A stretch of DNA of 42,914 bases. Source: Natrialba asiatica DSM 12278 (GTDB lineage Archaea > Halobacteriota > Halobacteria > Halobacteriales > Natrialbaceae). This document shows, one piece after another, positions 16,723 to 25,530 of the stretch. The translations under genes and the position numbers were made by a program. The notes beneath the pieces are model-generated. The model was given only the letters and a program-made list of their open reading frames with translations, was not told the DNA's origin and ran no database searches. Numbering within the stretch: the stretch's first letter is position 1; each line of letters starts with the position of its first letter. The DNA is taken from positions 70,803-113,716 of the forward strand of contig NZ_AOIO01000013.1 of NCBI RefSeq assembly GCF_000337555.1, given 5' to 3'.

Positions 16723-18525
16723 CTACATCGACCGCGGCGCAGCGACACCGAGGATCGACAGCGCGTTCGCCATCGTGTGCTTCGAAGCCGCGACGAGCGC
16801 CAGCCGCGTCTCGCGAACCGCGGGATCGACGTCGTCCGCGAGCACCGGGCACTCTCGGTAGAAGGCGTTGAACCGATCGGCGAACTCGCGCGTGTAGGTC
16901 GCGATCTGGTGGGGTTCGAGGTCGGCTGCCGCTTCGTCGATGACGGACGGGAAACGCGCGATCGCCTCGAGCAGCGCCTGTTCCGCGGGCGTGTCGAGCA
17001 GGTCGGCGTCGAGCGCGTCGAGATCGAGTTCAGCGCGCTGGCCGTCGGCGGCGAGCGGTTCCGCGGGGTCGAAGCCGGCTTCCGCCAGGATGCCACAGCA
17101 GCGGGCGTGGACGTACTGGACGTAGGGTGCGGATTGGGCCTCGAAATCGAGTGCTTGGTCCCATTCGAAGGTGATCGCCTTCGTTGCCTGCTTCGAGACG
17201 ATGTCGTAGCGCACGGCACCGATTCCGACCTGGTGGGCGATTCGCTCGACGTCGTCAGCGGTCAGCTCGTCGTCGCGAATGCGGTCGTCGAGGCGGTCCT
17301 CGACTTCCTGGCGGGCGCGGTCGATCGCCTCGTCGAGCAGGTCGTCCAAGTCGACGCCGGTGCCCTCGCGGGTAGACATCCCGAGTCCGCCGGGGAGATT
17401 GACCCACGAGAAGATGACGTTATCCAGCTGGTCGGTATCGTTGCCAAGCAGTTCGAGGGTCTGTCGGAGTTGGTCGGCCTGCAGCTTGTGGTCCTCGCCG
17501 AGGACGGTCACGGCGCGATCGTAGTTGTCGAACTTCCACTCGTGATGGGCGAGGTCGCGGGTCGTGTAGAGGGTGGTGCCATCGGAGCGCAGGAAGACGA
17601 GGTTCTTGTCGATGCCGTACTCGTCGAGTTCGAGCTGCCAGGCGTCGTCCTCGTAGACAGCCTCGTCGAATTCCTGTAGGCGGTCGACGAGTTCGTCGGT
17701 GTCGCCGCTGCGCATGAACCGCGTCTCCTTGACGAACTCGTCGAATTCGGCGGGCAGGCGTTCGAGGCACTCTTTCATGCCGCCGAGTACCTGGTCGACG
17801 ACCTCGCTGACGCGCTCGTAGGCCTCTTCGTCGCCTTCCTCGAGCCCCTGCATGATGGCCTCGATTTCGGCTTCCGCTGCTTCGACCTCGTCCTCGGGTC
17901 CGTCTTCGAGGAACGCGTTCCCGATGCGGTAGTAGCGCACGAGGTCGTACTCGATGCGGTCGCGTTCGGGTTCGGTCTCGAGGTCCTCCTCGTCGAAGGT
18001 CTCGTAGGCCCAGGTGAACGTCGCGATCTGGCGGCCGGCGTCGTTGACGTAGTAGTGGCGGTCGACGTCGTAGCCGGCGGCGGCGAGCAGGTTAGCGACG
18101 GCGTCGCCGATGATCGGGTTCCGCGCGCGTCCGACGTGGACGGGGCCGGTCGGGTTGGCGCTCGTGTGCTCGACGATGACGGACTCCTCGCGATCCGCGA
18201 GGTGGCCGTAATCGGCCTCGATCGCGGTCTCGAGGGTCTCGGCGAGGTAGGCGTCGCTCGGCAGGAAATTCAGGTACGGCCCCTGGGTCTGCACCGCGGC
18301 GACGTAGTGTAGTTCGTCGCTGTCGATCTCGTCCGCCAGTTGCGCGGCGACCTGCGGCGGGGCCGCCCCGGCCTCGCCGGCGAGTCGGAACGCGACGCTC
18401 GAAGCGAGCACGCTCTCGACGTCTTCCGGCGGTTCTTCGATCCCGAGGTCGTCCGTGGGGAACTCGAGTTCGGCGAGCGCGGACTCGAGTGCACCCTCGA
18501 CCTCTTCGCGTAGGGCAAGGAACAT
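16723..18525 (-). CDS. argS: Arginyl-tRNA synthetase
   Basis: Class I synthetase that charges tRNA-Arg. The 600-residue protein has the N-terminal tRNA D-loop-binding domain (about residues 1-100), then the catalytic Rossmann fold with [15 protein letters not shown] (the HIGH equivalent is HVGR at 130-133), a KMSKS-like region MSTREG and a C-terminal DALR anticodon-binding domain with ALEADLxP-like helices and [11 protein letters not shown]. There are many acidic residues and a Glu-rich insert around residues 185-215. ATG 18525 is supported by a minus-strand CTTTACT box at 18548-18555. The stop lies at the very end of the GlyArgSerMet terminus common to ArgS. Confidence 0.96.
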   Translation of the reverse strand: MFLALREEVEGALESALAELEFPTDDLGIEEPPEDVESVLASSVAFRLAGEAGAAPPQVAAQLADEIDSDELHYVAAVQTQGPYLNFLPSDAYLAETLETAIEADYGHLADREESVIVEHTSANPTGPVHVGRARNPIIGDAVANLLAAAGYDVDRHYYVNDAGRQIATFTWAYETFDEEDLETEPERDRIEYDLVRYYRIGNAFLEDGPEDEVEAAEAEIEAIMQGLEEGDEEAYERVSEVVDQVLGGMKECLERLPAEFDEFVKETRFMRSGDTDELVDRLQEFDEAVYEDDAWQLELDEYGIDKNLVFLRSDGTTLYTTRDLAHHEWKFDNYDRAVTVLGEDHKLQADQLRQTLELLGNDTDQLDNVIFSWVNLPGGLGMSTREGTGVDLDDLLDEAIDRARQEVEDRLDDRIRDDELTADDVERIAHQVGIGAVRYDIVSKQATKAITFEWDQALDFEAQSAPYVQYVHARCCGILAEAGFDPAEPLAADGQRAELDLDALDADLLDTPAEQALLEAIARFPSVIDEAAADLEPHQIATYTREFADRFNAFYRECPVLADDVDPAVRETRLALVAASKHTMANALSILGVAAPRSM

Positions 18526-18547
18526 ACCCGCCCGTATTCAGGGGGCA

Positions 18548-18555
18548 AGTAAAGG
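18548..18555 (-). promoter_or_regulatory. TATA-like box for argS
   Basis: CCTTTACT on the minus strand, centred about 27 bases before the start at 18525. Confidence 0.5.
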
Positions 18556-18750
18556 AATGTCGGGTTTCGTCGCCGGTTCGGATCGCCCGAGTTCGACGAT
18601 TGTGCGATAGGGCAAACCGGCGTTCGTTTCAGCGACTACTGCAGCAGATTCGACGGGCAGCGCGTAACTGAGTCCTCGATGCTCGTCGTTGTCACGGCCG
18701 GATCGAATCGGCGCACAGATCGGCGATTGCGTGAGGAACGGCGAAACGGG

Positions 18751-18792
18751 ACCGAGAGAACGGAAAACGGAGACGGCAACCGAGAGAACGGA
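18751..18792. repeat. Direct repeat downstream of uridine kinase
   Basis: ACCGAGAGAACGGA occurs perfectly at 18751-18764 and 18779-18792, a 28-bp period, in the 285-base gap between uridine kinase and argS. No gene is recognised in that gap. Confidence 0.6.
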
Positions 18793-18810
18793 GTGATGGG
18801 CGAGTTCAGT

Positions 18811-19512
18811 CTACTCCGACGAGTCGGCGACCGAGAGGGGGAGTTCGAGTTCACCCGCCTCATCGCGACCCGGTTCGTCCTCGGGTCCGACGCGCTCGCC
18901 GCTCAGTTCGGCCTGCACCTTCTCGATGAGCAGGTCGACGGCCATCCGATTCGCGCCCTCGGGGATGATCACGTCCGCGTTCTTCTTCGTCGGTTCGACG
19001 AACTGCTCGTGCATCGGTTTGACCGTCCCCAGGTACTGGTCGATGACGCCCTCCAGGTCGCGGTCGCGCTCGACCACGTCGCGCTCGATGCGCCGAAGGA
19101 TACGCACGTCGGCGTCGGTCATCACGTAGACGCGCAGGTCGAGCATCTCGAGGATAGCCTCGTCGTGCAGGGAGAGGATACCTTCGAGAACGATCACGTC
19201 GGAGGGCTCGACGTGGATGCACTCGTCCATCCGAACGTGGCGCTCGAAGTCGTACTGGGGCATCTCGATGGACTGGCCCATGAGCAACGAGTTCAGTTGC
19301 TCCCGAAGCAGTTCCCACTCGAAGGCGTTCGGGTGGTCGTAGTTGACGCTCGCGCGCTCCTCGTAGTTGAGGTGAGAAAGGTCCTCGTAGTAGTTGTCGA
19401 GCGGAATCCGGGTGACGGCCTCGCCGACGGTTTCGGCGACCGTCCGCGAGACGGTGGTCTTGCCGGCACCCGTCCCGCCGGCGATGCCGATGGCGAACGA
19501 CGGAATACTCAT
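18811..19512 (-). CDS. udk: Uridine kinase
   Basis: Phosphorylates uridine and cytidine to their monophosphates in pyrimidine salvage. The 233-residue protein has the P-loop GGTGAGKT (residues 12-19), the uridine-binding loop IPLDNYYEDLSHL, the NYDHPNAFEWELL motif, YDFERHVR and the lid region RRIERDVVERDRDLEGVIDQY, all standard for Udk. The C-terminal 25 residues are an acidic extension. I use ATG 19512 (MSIPSFAIGIAGG). The longer frame to 19632 adds 40 non-family residues, and an ATTAAT box lies about 28 bases before 19512. Confidence 0.95.
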   Translation of the reverse strand: MSIPSFAIGIAGGTGAGKTTVSRTVAETVGEAVTRIPLDNYYEDLSHLNYEERASVNYDHPNAFEWELLREQLNSLLMGQSIEMPQYDFERHVRMDECIHVEPSDVIVLEGILSLHDEAILEMLDLRVYVMTDADVRILRRIERDVVERDRDLEGVIDQYLGTVKPMHEQFVEPTKKNADVIIPEGANRMAVDLLIEKVQAELSGERVGPEDEPGRDEAGELELPLSVADSSE

Positions 19513-19537
19513 CGTCCGATCCAGGTCGGTTGGCGAC

Positions 19538-19543
19538 ATTAAT
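19538..19543 (-). promoter_or_regulatory. TATA-like box for uridine kinase
   Basis: ATTAAT (self-complementary) about 28 bases before the chosen ATG at 19512; it supports the shorter start. Confidence 0.5.
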
Positions 19544-19729
19544 CCGATGATCTGCACTCGTCGTGTCTCCGTCGCGTCTATGGCGGGCGATCGCGCTGGG
19601 AGTGCGATCGAAGATCGAAACAGTGCTCGCAAAGACCGATGCTGTCAGAAACGAAGACCGTACTCCGGGGCGGCGGAAACGAGTTCAACGACGGGCCTGG
19701 ACCTGAAGACGCCACGCTGCAAGGGCCGC

Positions 19730-20842
19730 TCAAAGCGTCTTCAACCCGCTGCCGGTCAGCGGAACGACGACGTCGTCGTCCGGGGCGAGCGTGCCGTCCT
19801 CGCGGTACTGCTGGAGGGCGGCGGGGGCGACGGCGCTCGTCGGTTCGACGTAGAAGCCGTTGCGGTGGAGGCGGTCGAGCGCGGCCTCGATCGGATCGTC
19901 GCCGAGGGCGATGACCTCGCCCCCCGTTTCCGTGATCGCCTCGATTATCTGGTCCTTGCGCGCCGGGAGTTCGATCTGGATGCCGTCGGCGATGTCGGTG
20001 TCGCCCTCCCCCTCGTCGCCCTCGCCGGCCGGATCGCCGCCGAGCGCCTCGACGATGGGCGCGTGGCCCGCCGCCTGCGCGCCGAGCAATCGGGGCATCT
20101 CGTCGACGATGCCGGCCTCGTTCAGCAACGAAAAGCCCCGATGGGCACCGAGCAGGAGCGTCCCGTGGCCGACCGGCAGAACGACCGCATCGGGGACGGT
20201 CCACTCGCGCTGGGCCGCAACCTCGAACGCAAAGGTCATCGTGCCCGCGTAAAAGGCCGGGTTCCAGGCGTGGCTCGCGTACCAGCCGTCGCCGGATTCG
20301 ACCGCGTCGATACAGGCATCGGTCACGTCCTGTCTGCTCCCCTCGATCCGAACCGGACGCGCGTCGGCCCGCTGAATCGTCATCAACTTCGACTGCTTGA
20401 CCCCCGCCGGCACGTAGATGTCCGCCTCGATGCCGGCTCGCGCCGCGTAGGTCGCGATCGCGGCCCCGGCGTTTCCCGAAGAGTCCTCGACGATTTTGTC
20501 GACGCCGAGTTCGACTGCGCGAGAGAGCGTCGTCGTCGCGCCGCGGTCCTTGAATGACCCGGTCGGAAAGACGTACTCGAGTTTGAACTGGGCGTTCCAC
20601 TCGTCGTCGTCGACCAGCGGCGTAAAGCCCTCGTGGAAGGTCACGTGCGGTTCGATCGGGAGGAACTCGAAGAACGTCCAGAGGCCGTCGCTCGTGTCGA
20701 GCTGGGACAGCGAAAGCGGGTCGCCTTCGGGGTGTGGACGCTCGCTGAACTCGAGTGCGTGGCCACACTGACAGCGCCACGGTTCGTCCGGACCGGCTTG
20801 ATACGTCGTCTCGCATGCGGGGCAGATGAGATCGGTTGGCAT
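19730..20842 (-). CDS. thrC: Threonine synthase-like PLP enzyme
   Basis: A 370-residue fold-type II PLP enzyme that would convert O-phosphohomoserine to threonine. An N-terminal zinc ribbon (Cys7, Cys10, Cys24, Cys26) is followed by the PLP Lys98 in GSFKDRG, the SSGNAGAAIA phosphate loop, GHGTLLLG and a C-terminal PLTGSGLKTL. Archaeal threonine synthases share this Cys-rich start. An acidic insert GDEGEGD near residues 265-275 is halophilic decoration. Because related PLP enzymes are annotated generically in haloarchaea, the exact substrate is inferred. ATG 20842 is chosen; the same frame is open upstream only because of a shadow of the next gene. Confidence 0.85.
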   Translation of the reverse strand: MPTDLICPACETTYQAGPDEPWRCQCGHALEFSERPHPEGDPLSLSQLDTSDGLWTFFEFLPIEPHVTFHEGFTPLVDDDEWNAQFKLEYVFPTGSFKDRGATTTLSRAVELGVDKIVEDSSGNAGAAIATYAARAGIEADIYVPAGVKQSKLMTIQRADARPVRIEGSRQDVTDACIDAVESGDGWYASHAWNPAFYAGTMTFAFEVAAQREWTVPDAVVLPVGHGTLLLGAHRGFSLLNEAGIVDEMPRLLGAQAAGHAPIVEALGGDPAGEGDEGEGDTDIADGIQIELPARKDQIIEAITETGGEVIALGDDPIEAALDRLHRNGFYVEPTSAVAPAALQQYREDGTLAPDDDVVVPLTGSGLKTL

Positions 20843-20924
20843 AGTCTGTGTCGGTGGTAGTGTTAGCGTGTCGTAGTGTCGTGTCGGTGGGGTGTCAGTA
20901 TCGGTGATGGTGTTTCGAGCAGTC

Positions 20925-21929
20925 TCAGTAGGAGTCGATGTCGGTACCGACGGAGCAGACGTACTCGCCGGTCGCGACCTGCGGAAGGCGGCGAGTTCGC
21001 CAGAGGATGCCGTCGCTGTCGGCGGTGACGGTCGCCTTCGGTTCGCCGAAGGGCGTCGTGATCTCGAAGAGCACGTCGCCGGATGCGACTTGCTCGCCGA
21101 GGTCTTTCTCGAAGCTGACGAGGCCGCCGTTGGGCGAGCCGTACTGTTCGAAACCGTTGGCGCGGGTCTGGCGCTCGAGTTCGGTCGTGCCGTCGATGAA
21201 GTCGTAGTAAGCGAGGACGTTGAAGACGCCTTCGACGCCTTTCTGAATACTCGTTTCGTCCCAGCCGACGCAGCCGCCGAGTTCGGGATCGATCGTCGGA
21301 ATGCCCTCGTCGGGAGCGGCGCGGGCGAGTTGCCCGTCCGGTCCCTTCTGGTCCAAGACGTAGCCGCACCCGAAGGCTTTCGCGAGTTCGAGACAGTCGT
21401 CGTGGAGGCGGTGGCGTTTTCCGCAGCGGACGCGGACCTCGTCGAGCATGCGACTGGTCGAGCCCTGGTGGAGATCGAGGATGAGGTCGGCCTGGGTCGC
21501 GATGTCGAAGGTCGCGGCGGCAATGCGTTCGCTCGAGGTGCCGGTCTCGGTGCCGGGATAGGCCCGGTTCATCTTCGTGTCGTCGATCGGGTTCCGGTGT
21601 TCGGCGACCTGGAACGCGTGGTAGTTGACGATGCCGACGATCAGGATCGTCCCGGACAGCGTCGTCGGATCGAGCTGGGGGACGGCCCGCTGAAGTACGC
21701 CGACGCCGTTGAGTTCGTCGCCGTCACTCACCGCCTGCATGTAGAGCGTCTGTCCCGGTTGCTCGCCGTTGATGACGGCGACAGGGAGGCCGAACGGGCT
21801 GCCATCTCGAGTTTCACCCACCTCGAGACGGCCCGTGTCGATCTCACCGGGGCCTGCACTCGCCGTTCCGAGCGTCGTCGTCATATTCCCGACGACGGAC
21901 CGGTTCGTCTTTATACTGTCCTTCGACAT
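20925..21929 (-). CDS. Succinylglutamate desuccinylase/aspartoacylase-family protein
   Basis: A zinc-carboxypeptidase-like fold (AstE/AspA, PF04952). The sequence shows LYMQAVSDGDELNG (the usual GxHGDE metal site), NPIDDTKMNRAYPG (substrate-binding Asn-Arg), DLILDLHQG (second metal His) and a C-terminal beta domain GEQVASGDVLFEI that resembles a lipoyl or biotinyl-like barrel. Asp takes the place of the first zinc His. The substrate is unknown, probably an N-acyl amino acid. ATG 21929 (MSKDSIKTNRS) is used; ATG 21884 and ATG 21989 are alternatives. It is 82 bases upstream of threonine synthase on the same strand. Confidence 0.8.
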   Translation of the reverse strand: MSKDSIKTNRSVVGNMTTTLGTASAGPGEIDTGRLEVGETRDGSPFGLPVAVINGEQPGQTLYMQAVSDGDELNGVGVLQRAVPQLDPTTLSGTILIVGIVNYHAFQVAEHRNPIDDTKMNRAYPGTETGTSSERIAAATFDIATQADLILDLHQGSTSRMLDEVRVRCGKRHRLHDDCLELAKAFGCGYVLDQKGPDGQLARAAPDEGIPTIDPELGGCVGWDETSIQKGVEGVFNVLAYYDFIDGTTELERQTRANGFEQYGSPNGGLVSFEKDLGEQVASGDVLFEITTPFGEPKATVTADSDGILWRTRRLPQVATGEYVCSVGTDIDSY

Positions 21930-22072
21930 CGAATTTCCGTCCAGTTCGCGGATCGAGCGCGAAGTGATCGTTCGGAACCGCTCGGGCAACTGGCCGTTCG
22001 ATAGTCATCCCGGAACGTCGTGGCACTCATCTGATACAAACACAAAAGCCACTGCACCGGACATATCCGAGT

Positions 22073-23464
22073 ATGAGCCTCGAGCAAGATCGTTCCGAGA
22101 CGGACGAGGCCGACCCGTTCGACGCCTTTCGACAGTTCTTCGCGCTCGAACGGGACGTGCTCGTGCTCTCGGTCGCGATGTTCGCGTTCAGTCTCGGCTT
22201 TCAGATGACGAGCCGGTACATGGGCGAGTACATGTTCGCTCTCGGCGGGACCGCGTTCGTCGTTGGCCTGTTCGGGACGTTCGGCAATATCATCAGCGCC
22301 GTCTACCCCTATCCCGGCGGCGCGATTTCGGACCGGATCGGCTCGCGGTACGCCCTCACCGCGTTCGGGCTCTGTTCGACGCTCGGCTTTGCGGTCTGGC
22401 TCGCCGCGCCGCTGGCGATGGATGTCGCCGTTGGGCCGACCTCGCTCGGAATCCTCGCTGTCTTCGTCGGGCTGATCTTCTCGCAGGCCTGGAAATCCTT
22501 CGGCCTCGGCGCCTCCTTCGCGATCGTCAAACAGGCCGTCGCACCCTCGCGACTCGCGGCCGGCTTCGCGAGCACGGAAACGTTTCGCCGAACGGCCTTT
22601 CTCGTCGGCCCGCTGCTCGCCGCCGCGCTGTTCCTTCCGTTCGGTTCGACCGACGGCGAGGTGCGACTCGCGTTCCAGTTCATCCTCGTCGTCGCCGTCG
22701 TCTTCGGCGTCCTCGGCACGATCGTCCAGCACCTCCTCTACGAGGCCGACGAGGACGGCTTCGGCACGGAGTTCGAGGGCGCCTCCCAACTCGTCACCGA
22801 CCTGCGAGAAATGCCCGCCGAACTCCGCCCGTTGCTGATCGGGGATACGCTCGTCCGCTTCGCCAACGGCATGGTCTACGTCTTCTTCGTCATCGTCGTG
22901 ACCCGGTTTCGAGAGGTCGGGCTCACGCTCTCGCTACCCGTGGCCGGGACGGTTGAACTCTCGCCGCAGTCGTACTTCGGCATCCTTCTCGGGATCGAGA
23001 TGCTCGTCGCGTTGCTGGTGATGGTGCCGGCGGCCAAGGCGGCCGAACGAATCGGGCTCAAGCCGGTCGTCGTGCTCGGGTTCGCGGTGTACGCCGTCTT
23101 CCCCGTGCTGCTCATCAGTGCACCGGCCAACGCCGCCGTTCTCGCGATTCTCTTCGCGTTCTCGGGGCTGCGCTTTGCCGGATTGCCCGCCCACAAAGCG
23201 CTCATCGTCGGTCCGGCCGAAACGGGTGCCGGCGGCCGGGTAACCGGTGCGTACTACCTGTTGCGGAACCTGATCGTCATTCCGAGCGCGGCGCTCGGCG
23301 GGCTGCTCTGGGACGGTTTCGATGACCCGCTAACCGGTGACGCGGTCCTCACCGGCGATCCGGTGCTCGCGTTCACCATCGCGACAATTATCGGACTGAT
23401 CGGCACCGCGTACTTCCTGATATTCGGCAAAGAGTTCGATGCGTACCGGCCAAATCGCGCCTGA
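22073..23464 (+). CDS. MFS transporter
   Basis: A 463-residue membrane protein with about twelve transmembrane helices and major-facilitator motifs: GGAISDRIGSRY (the loop 2-3 motif), FGAxFA-like helices, and in the second half PAAKAAERIGLKPVVVLGF. A long cytoplasmic loop follows helix 6 (residues about 225-255). The transported compound is not evident. A TATA-like ACAAAAG box sits about 27 bases before ATG 22073. It is divergent from the aspartoacylase-like gene. Confidence 0.9.
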   Translation: MSLEQDRSETDEADPFDAFRQFFALERDVLVLSVAMFAFSLGFQMTSRYMGEYMFALGGTAFVVGLFGTFGNIISAVYPYPGGAISDRIGSRYALTAFGLCSTLGFAVWLAAPLAMDVAVGPTSLGILAVFVGLIFSQAWKSFGLGASFAIVKQAVAPSRLAAGFASTETFRRTAFLVGPLLAAALFLPFGSTDGEVRLAFQFILVVAVVFGVLGTIVQHLLYEADEDGFGTEFEGASQLVTDLREMPAELRPLLIGDTLVRFANGMVYVFFVIVVTRFREVGLTLSLPVAGTVELSPQSYFGILLGIEMLVALLVMVPAAKAAERIGLKPVVVLGFAVYAVFPVLLISAPANAAVLAILFAFSGLRFAGLPAHKALIVGPAETGAGGRVTGAYYLLRNLIVIPSAALGGLLWDGFDDPLTGDAVLTGDPVLAFTIATIIGLIGTAYFLIFGKEFDAYRPNRA

Positions 23465-23514
23465 CTGAGAGCGGAGGCGGCCCGTCCGCCGCCTCGACCA
23501 TTTCGTGGAGTAAC

Positions 23515-23715
23515 TCAGCGCGAGCGACGATACACGGCGTATGAGACGGCGATCACCGCCGCAGCGACGCCGATTACCGTCGGCACGAGTTCGGTCGAGC
23601 CCCACTCCCAGCCGAGGACTTGTGTGCCGACGACGGCGATGAGGGCGACGAGGACGCCGAGCGTCGTGATGAGGTCGGATCGGGTTTCGACCAGGGCTCC
23701 GAGTGCGAGGACCAT
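23515..23715 (-). CDS. Small two-helix membrane protein
   Basis: A 66-residue protein with two hydrophobic helices (about residues 18-36 and 43-61) and a basic C-terminal end YRRSR. The function is unknown. The start at ATG 23715 is chosen over GTG 23733 because a strong TATA box (ATTATATG on the minus strand, 23739-23746) is centred 27 bases before 23715, fitting a leaderless transcript. Its stop is 50 bases from the end of the convergent MFS gene. Confidence 0.65.
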   Translation of the reverse strand: MVLALGALVETRSDLITTLGVLVALIAVVGTQVLGWEWGSTELVPTVIGVAAAVIAVSYAVYRRSR

Positions 23716-23738
23716 GGGAAAACCTATCGCCACCGTGT

Positions 23739-23746
23739 CATATAAT
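23739..23746 (-). promoter_or_regulatory. TATA box for the small membrane protein
   Basis: ATTATATG on the minus strand, 27 bases before ATG 23715. It is the clearest TATA box in this part and decides the start. Confidence 0.65.
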
Positions 23747-23826
23747 AGTTCCCTCGAAAACGGCCGTGTAGCGGCGAGAACGATCAGTCGGGACCGAGCC
23801 GGCAGTCGGAGGATCGAGAGCCGAGC

Positions 23827-25359
23827 CTAGAGGAGCAGGTCGTAGTAGTACGGACTCACGAAGCCCTCGATCACGGCCGCAATCGCGAGGAGGAGTCCCA
23901 CGCCGATGAGAACCCAGAACGCCCGCTCGAGTTCGTCGGCGAACGCGACGCGGCCGGTTCGTCCGCGGAACGCGCGCCAGCCGGTCAGTCCGAGCGAGAT
24001 GCCGACCGCGGAGGCGATGAAGATCGCCGGAATCTCGAAGATGCCGTGCGGGAGGACGAACGTCACGAGATCGGCGAGTTCGGTCTCGGTCTGGGCGTAG
24101 AATCCCATGTAGACGCCGTTGAACACGAGCGAGGCGATCGTCGGGAGCACCAGCGCGAGGCCGCCGAAGGCGGTCGTGATCGCGACCAGCCAGTTGTTGG
24201 CGAAGAACTCGAGGGCCGCGGCGGGCGGGAGGTGGCCCTGGAGACGGGCGGCGATCGAGGTTTCGACGCCGAAATCGGCGAGGGGGGCACCGGCCCGCCA
24301 GCCGACCCAGAAGCTCGCGACGGCGAGTGCGACGACCGTGAGTTGGAGGAGCGGCGTGTGGCGAACGTACGCGGTCATCTCGTGCCAGCCGCGGCCCAGA
24401 CCGGCGCGGAGTTGTGACGGAACCGATCGGTCCGGCGCGGCGGGCGGCGTGAGCCGGCCCCGGTACCCGACGTAGAGGGCGGTCTTCAGCAAGTCGAACG
24501 CCGGTAGCAGGACGAGCATCGTCACCAGCGAGGGGAACGTGACGACGTCGACGCGAAACAGGACGCCCGAAACGGTCGACAGCGCGATGAGCGAGCCGAC
24601 GGCGAGGGCGTAGTAGAACAGCGCGCCGATCGGTTCCGACCGGATGAATCCCGCCGTCTTCGAAAGCGAGCCGAAAACGCCCGCGTCGTCGACGACGACG
24701 GCGACCGGGGCGAACGCAAACAGCGCGCGAACGAGTGCGAGCAGCGCGATCGTGACCAGCCCGCCCAGGAGGACGACTGGAACGCCGAGCGCCGTTGCAT
24801 CCGTCGCCACCGCAACCGCACCCGTCGCGACGACCGTCCCGATTCCGACGCCGAGGGCCACGACAACCCACAGGATGAACTCGAGGATGAACAGCCCGAG
24901 AATGCGCAGCCAGTAGCGGCGCGCGCCGGCGATACCGGCGATGAGTCCGCGTTCGTCGCGAACGCGACCGTAACAGGCCCCGAGCTGTGCCGCCGAAGTG
25001 ATGGCGTACAGCAGCGCCACGACGACCAGACTGACGAAAACCGCCACGATGAGGAGGGCGATCGTCGCCGGCGTCACGAGGAGGTCGACGAGCGGCTCGA
25101 ACTGGCTCGCCCAGGCCTCGAACGCCGCGGATTCCGGGTCGCTCGGCGGCGGTCCAAGATTCATCTCCTGCAGGCTATTCAACAGCGAGTCGAGTCGGCT
25201 GGTTCCCGCGAGGTAGAGCACCCCGATCAGGAGTGCGGCCATCGGGACGACGCGGACGACGGCCGGAGCCGCGGCCCCGAGCAGGTACAGCGGGAGGAGA
25301 TCCGACGGACGACGCCGGAACACCGACACGACTGCACCGACGGCATCGGAAAGAGACAT
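23827..25359 (-). CDS. Large membrane protein with C-terminal SpoIIM-like domain
   Basis: A 510-residue polytopic protein. Residues about 1-300 form a haloarchaeal membrane domain of six or more helices (DUF7847-like, name from memory). A proline-rich loop (LTPPAAPDRSVPSQ) follows, and the C-terminal 180 residues match SpoIIM: FFANNWLVAITTAFGGL, NGVYMGF, then FVLPHGIFEIPAIFIASAVG. SpoIIM of Bacillus acts in peptidoglycan degradation during engulfment. Archaea lack that wall, so the domain here is likely a general membrane module. No partner (RDD or DUF58 gene) is adjacent. Confidence 0.85.
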   Translation of the reverse strand: MSLSDAVGAVVSVFRRRPSDLLPLYLLGAAAPAVVRVVPMAALLIGVLYLAGTSRLDSLLNSLQEMNLGPPPSDPESAAFEAWASQFEPLVDLLVTPATIALLIVAVFVSLVVVALLYAITSAAQLGACYGRVRDERGLIAGIAGARRYWLRILGLFILEFILWVVVALGVGIGTVVATGAVAVATDATALGVPVVLLGGLVTIALLALVRALFAFAPVAVVVDDAGVFGSLSKTAGFIRSEPIGALFYYALAVGSLIALSTVSGVLFRVDVVTFPSLVTMLVLLPAFDLLKTALYVGYRGRLTPPAAPDRSVPSQLRAGLGRGWHEMTAYVRHTPLLQLTVVALAVASFWVGWRAGAPLADFGVETSIAARLQGHLPPAAALEFFANNWLVAITTAFGGLALVLPTIASLVFNGVYMGFYAQTETELADLVTFVLPHGIFEIPAIFIASAVGISLGLTGWRAFRGRTGRVAFADELERAFWVLIGVGLLLAIAAVIEGFVSPYYYDLLL

Positions 25360-25530
25360 ACCCTGCCTTCGAACCTGTATCAGTTAAACGAACCTATCGA
25401 TAGCACGGAGCCTCTTTTTCGGTTTCCCGCTCGGACGGACAACGTCATCGGACGGGTCCGATCGACCAGTTTCCGGCATCGTGGCACCTGCGCGGCGAAA
25501 CTTACGTCACTTGCGACCGTACGAGTCGCT

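Noticed and set aside
19394-20557. A 387-codon plus-strand frame opposite threonine synthase and uridine kinase
   Set aside because: It overlaps two well-supported genes and has no family features.
21911-22789. A 292-codon minus-strand frame opposite the MFS transporter
   Set aside because: Very rich in Glu, Arg and Asp with no hydrophobic core; the membrane helices of the plus frame are clear.
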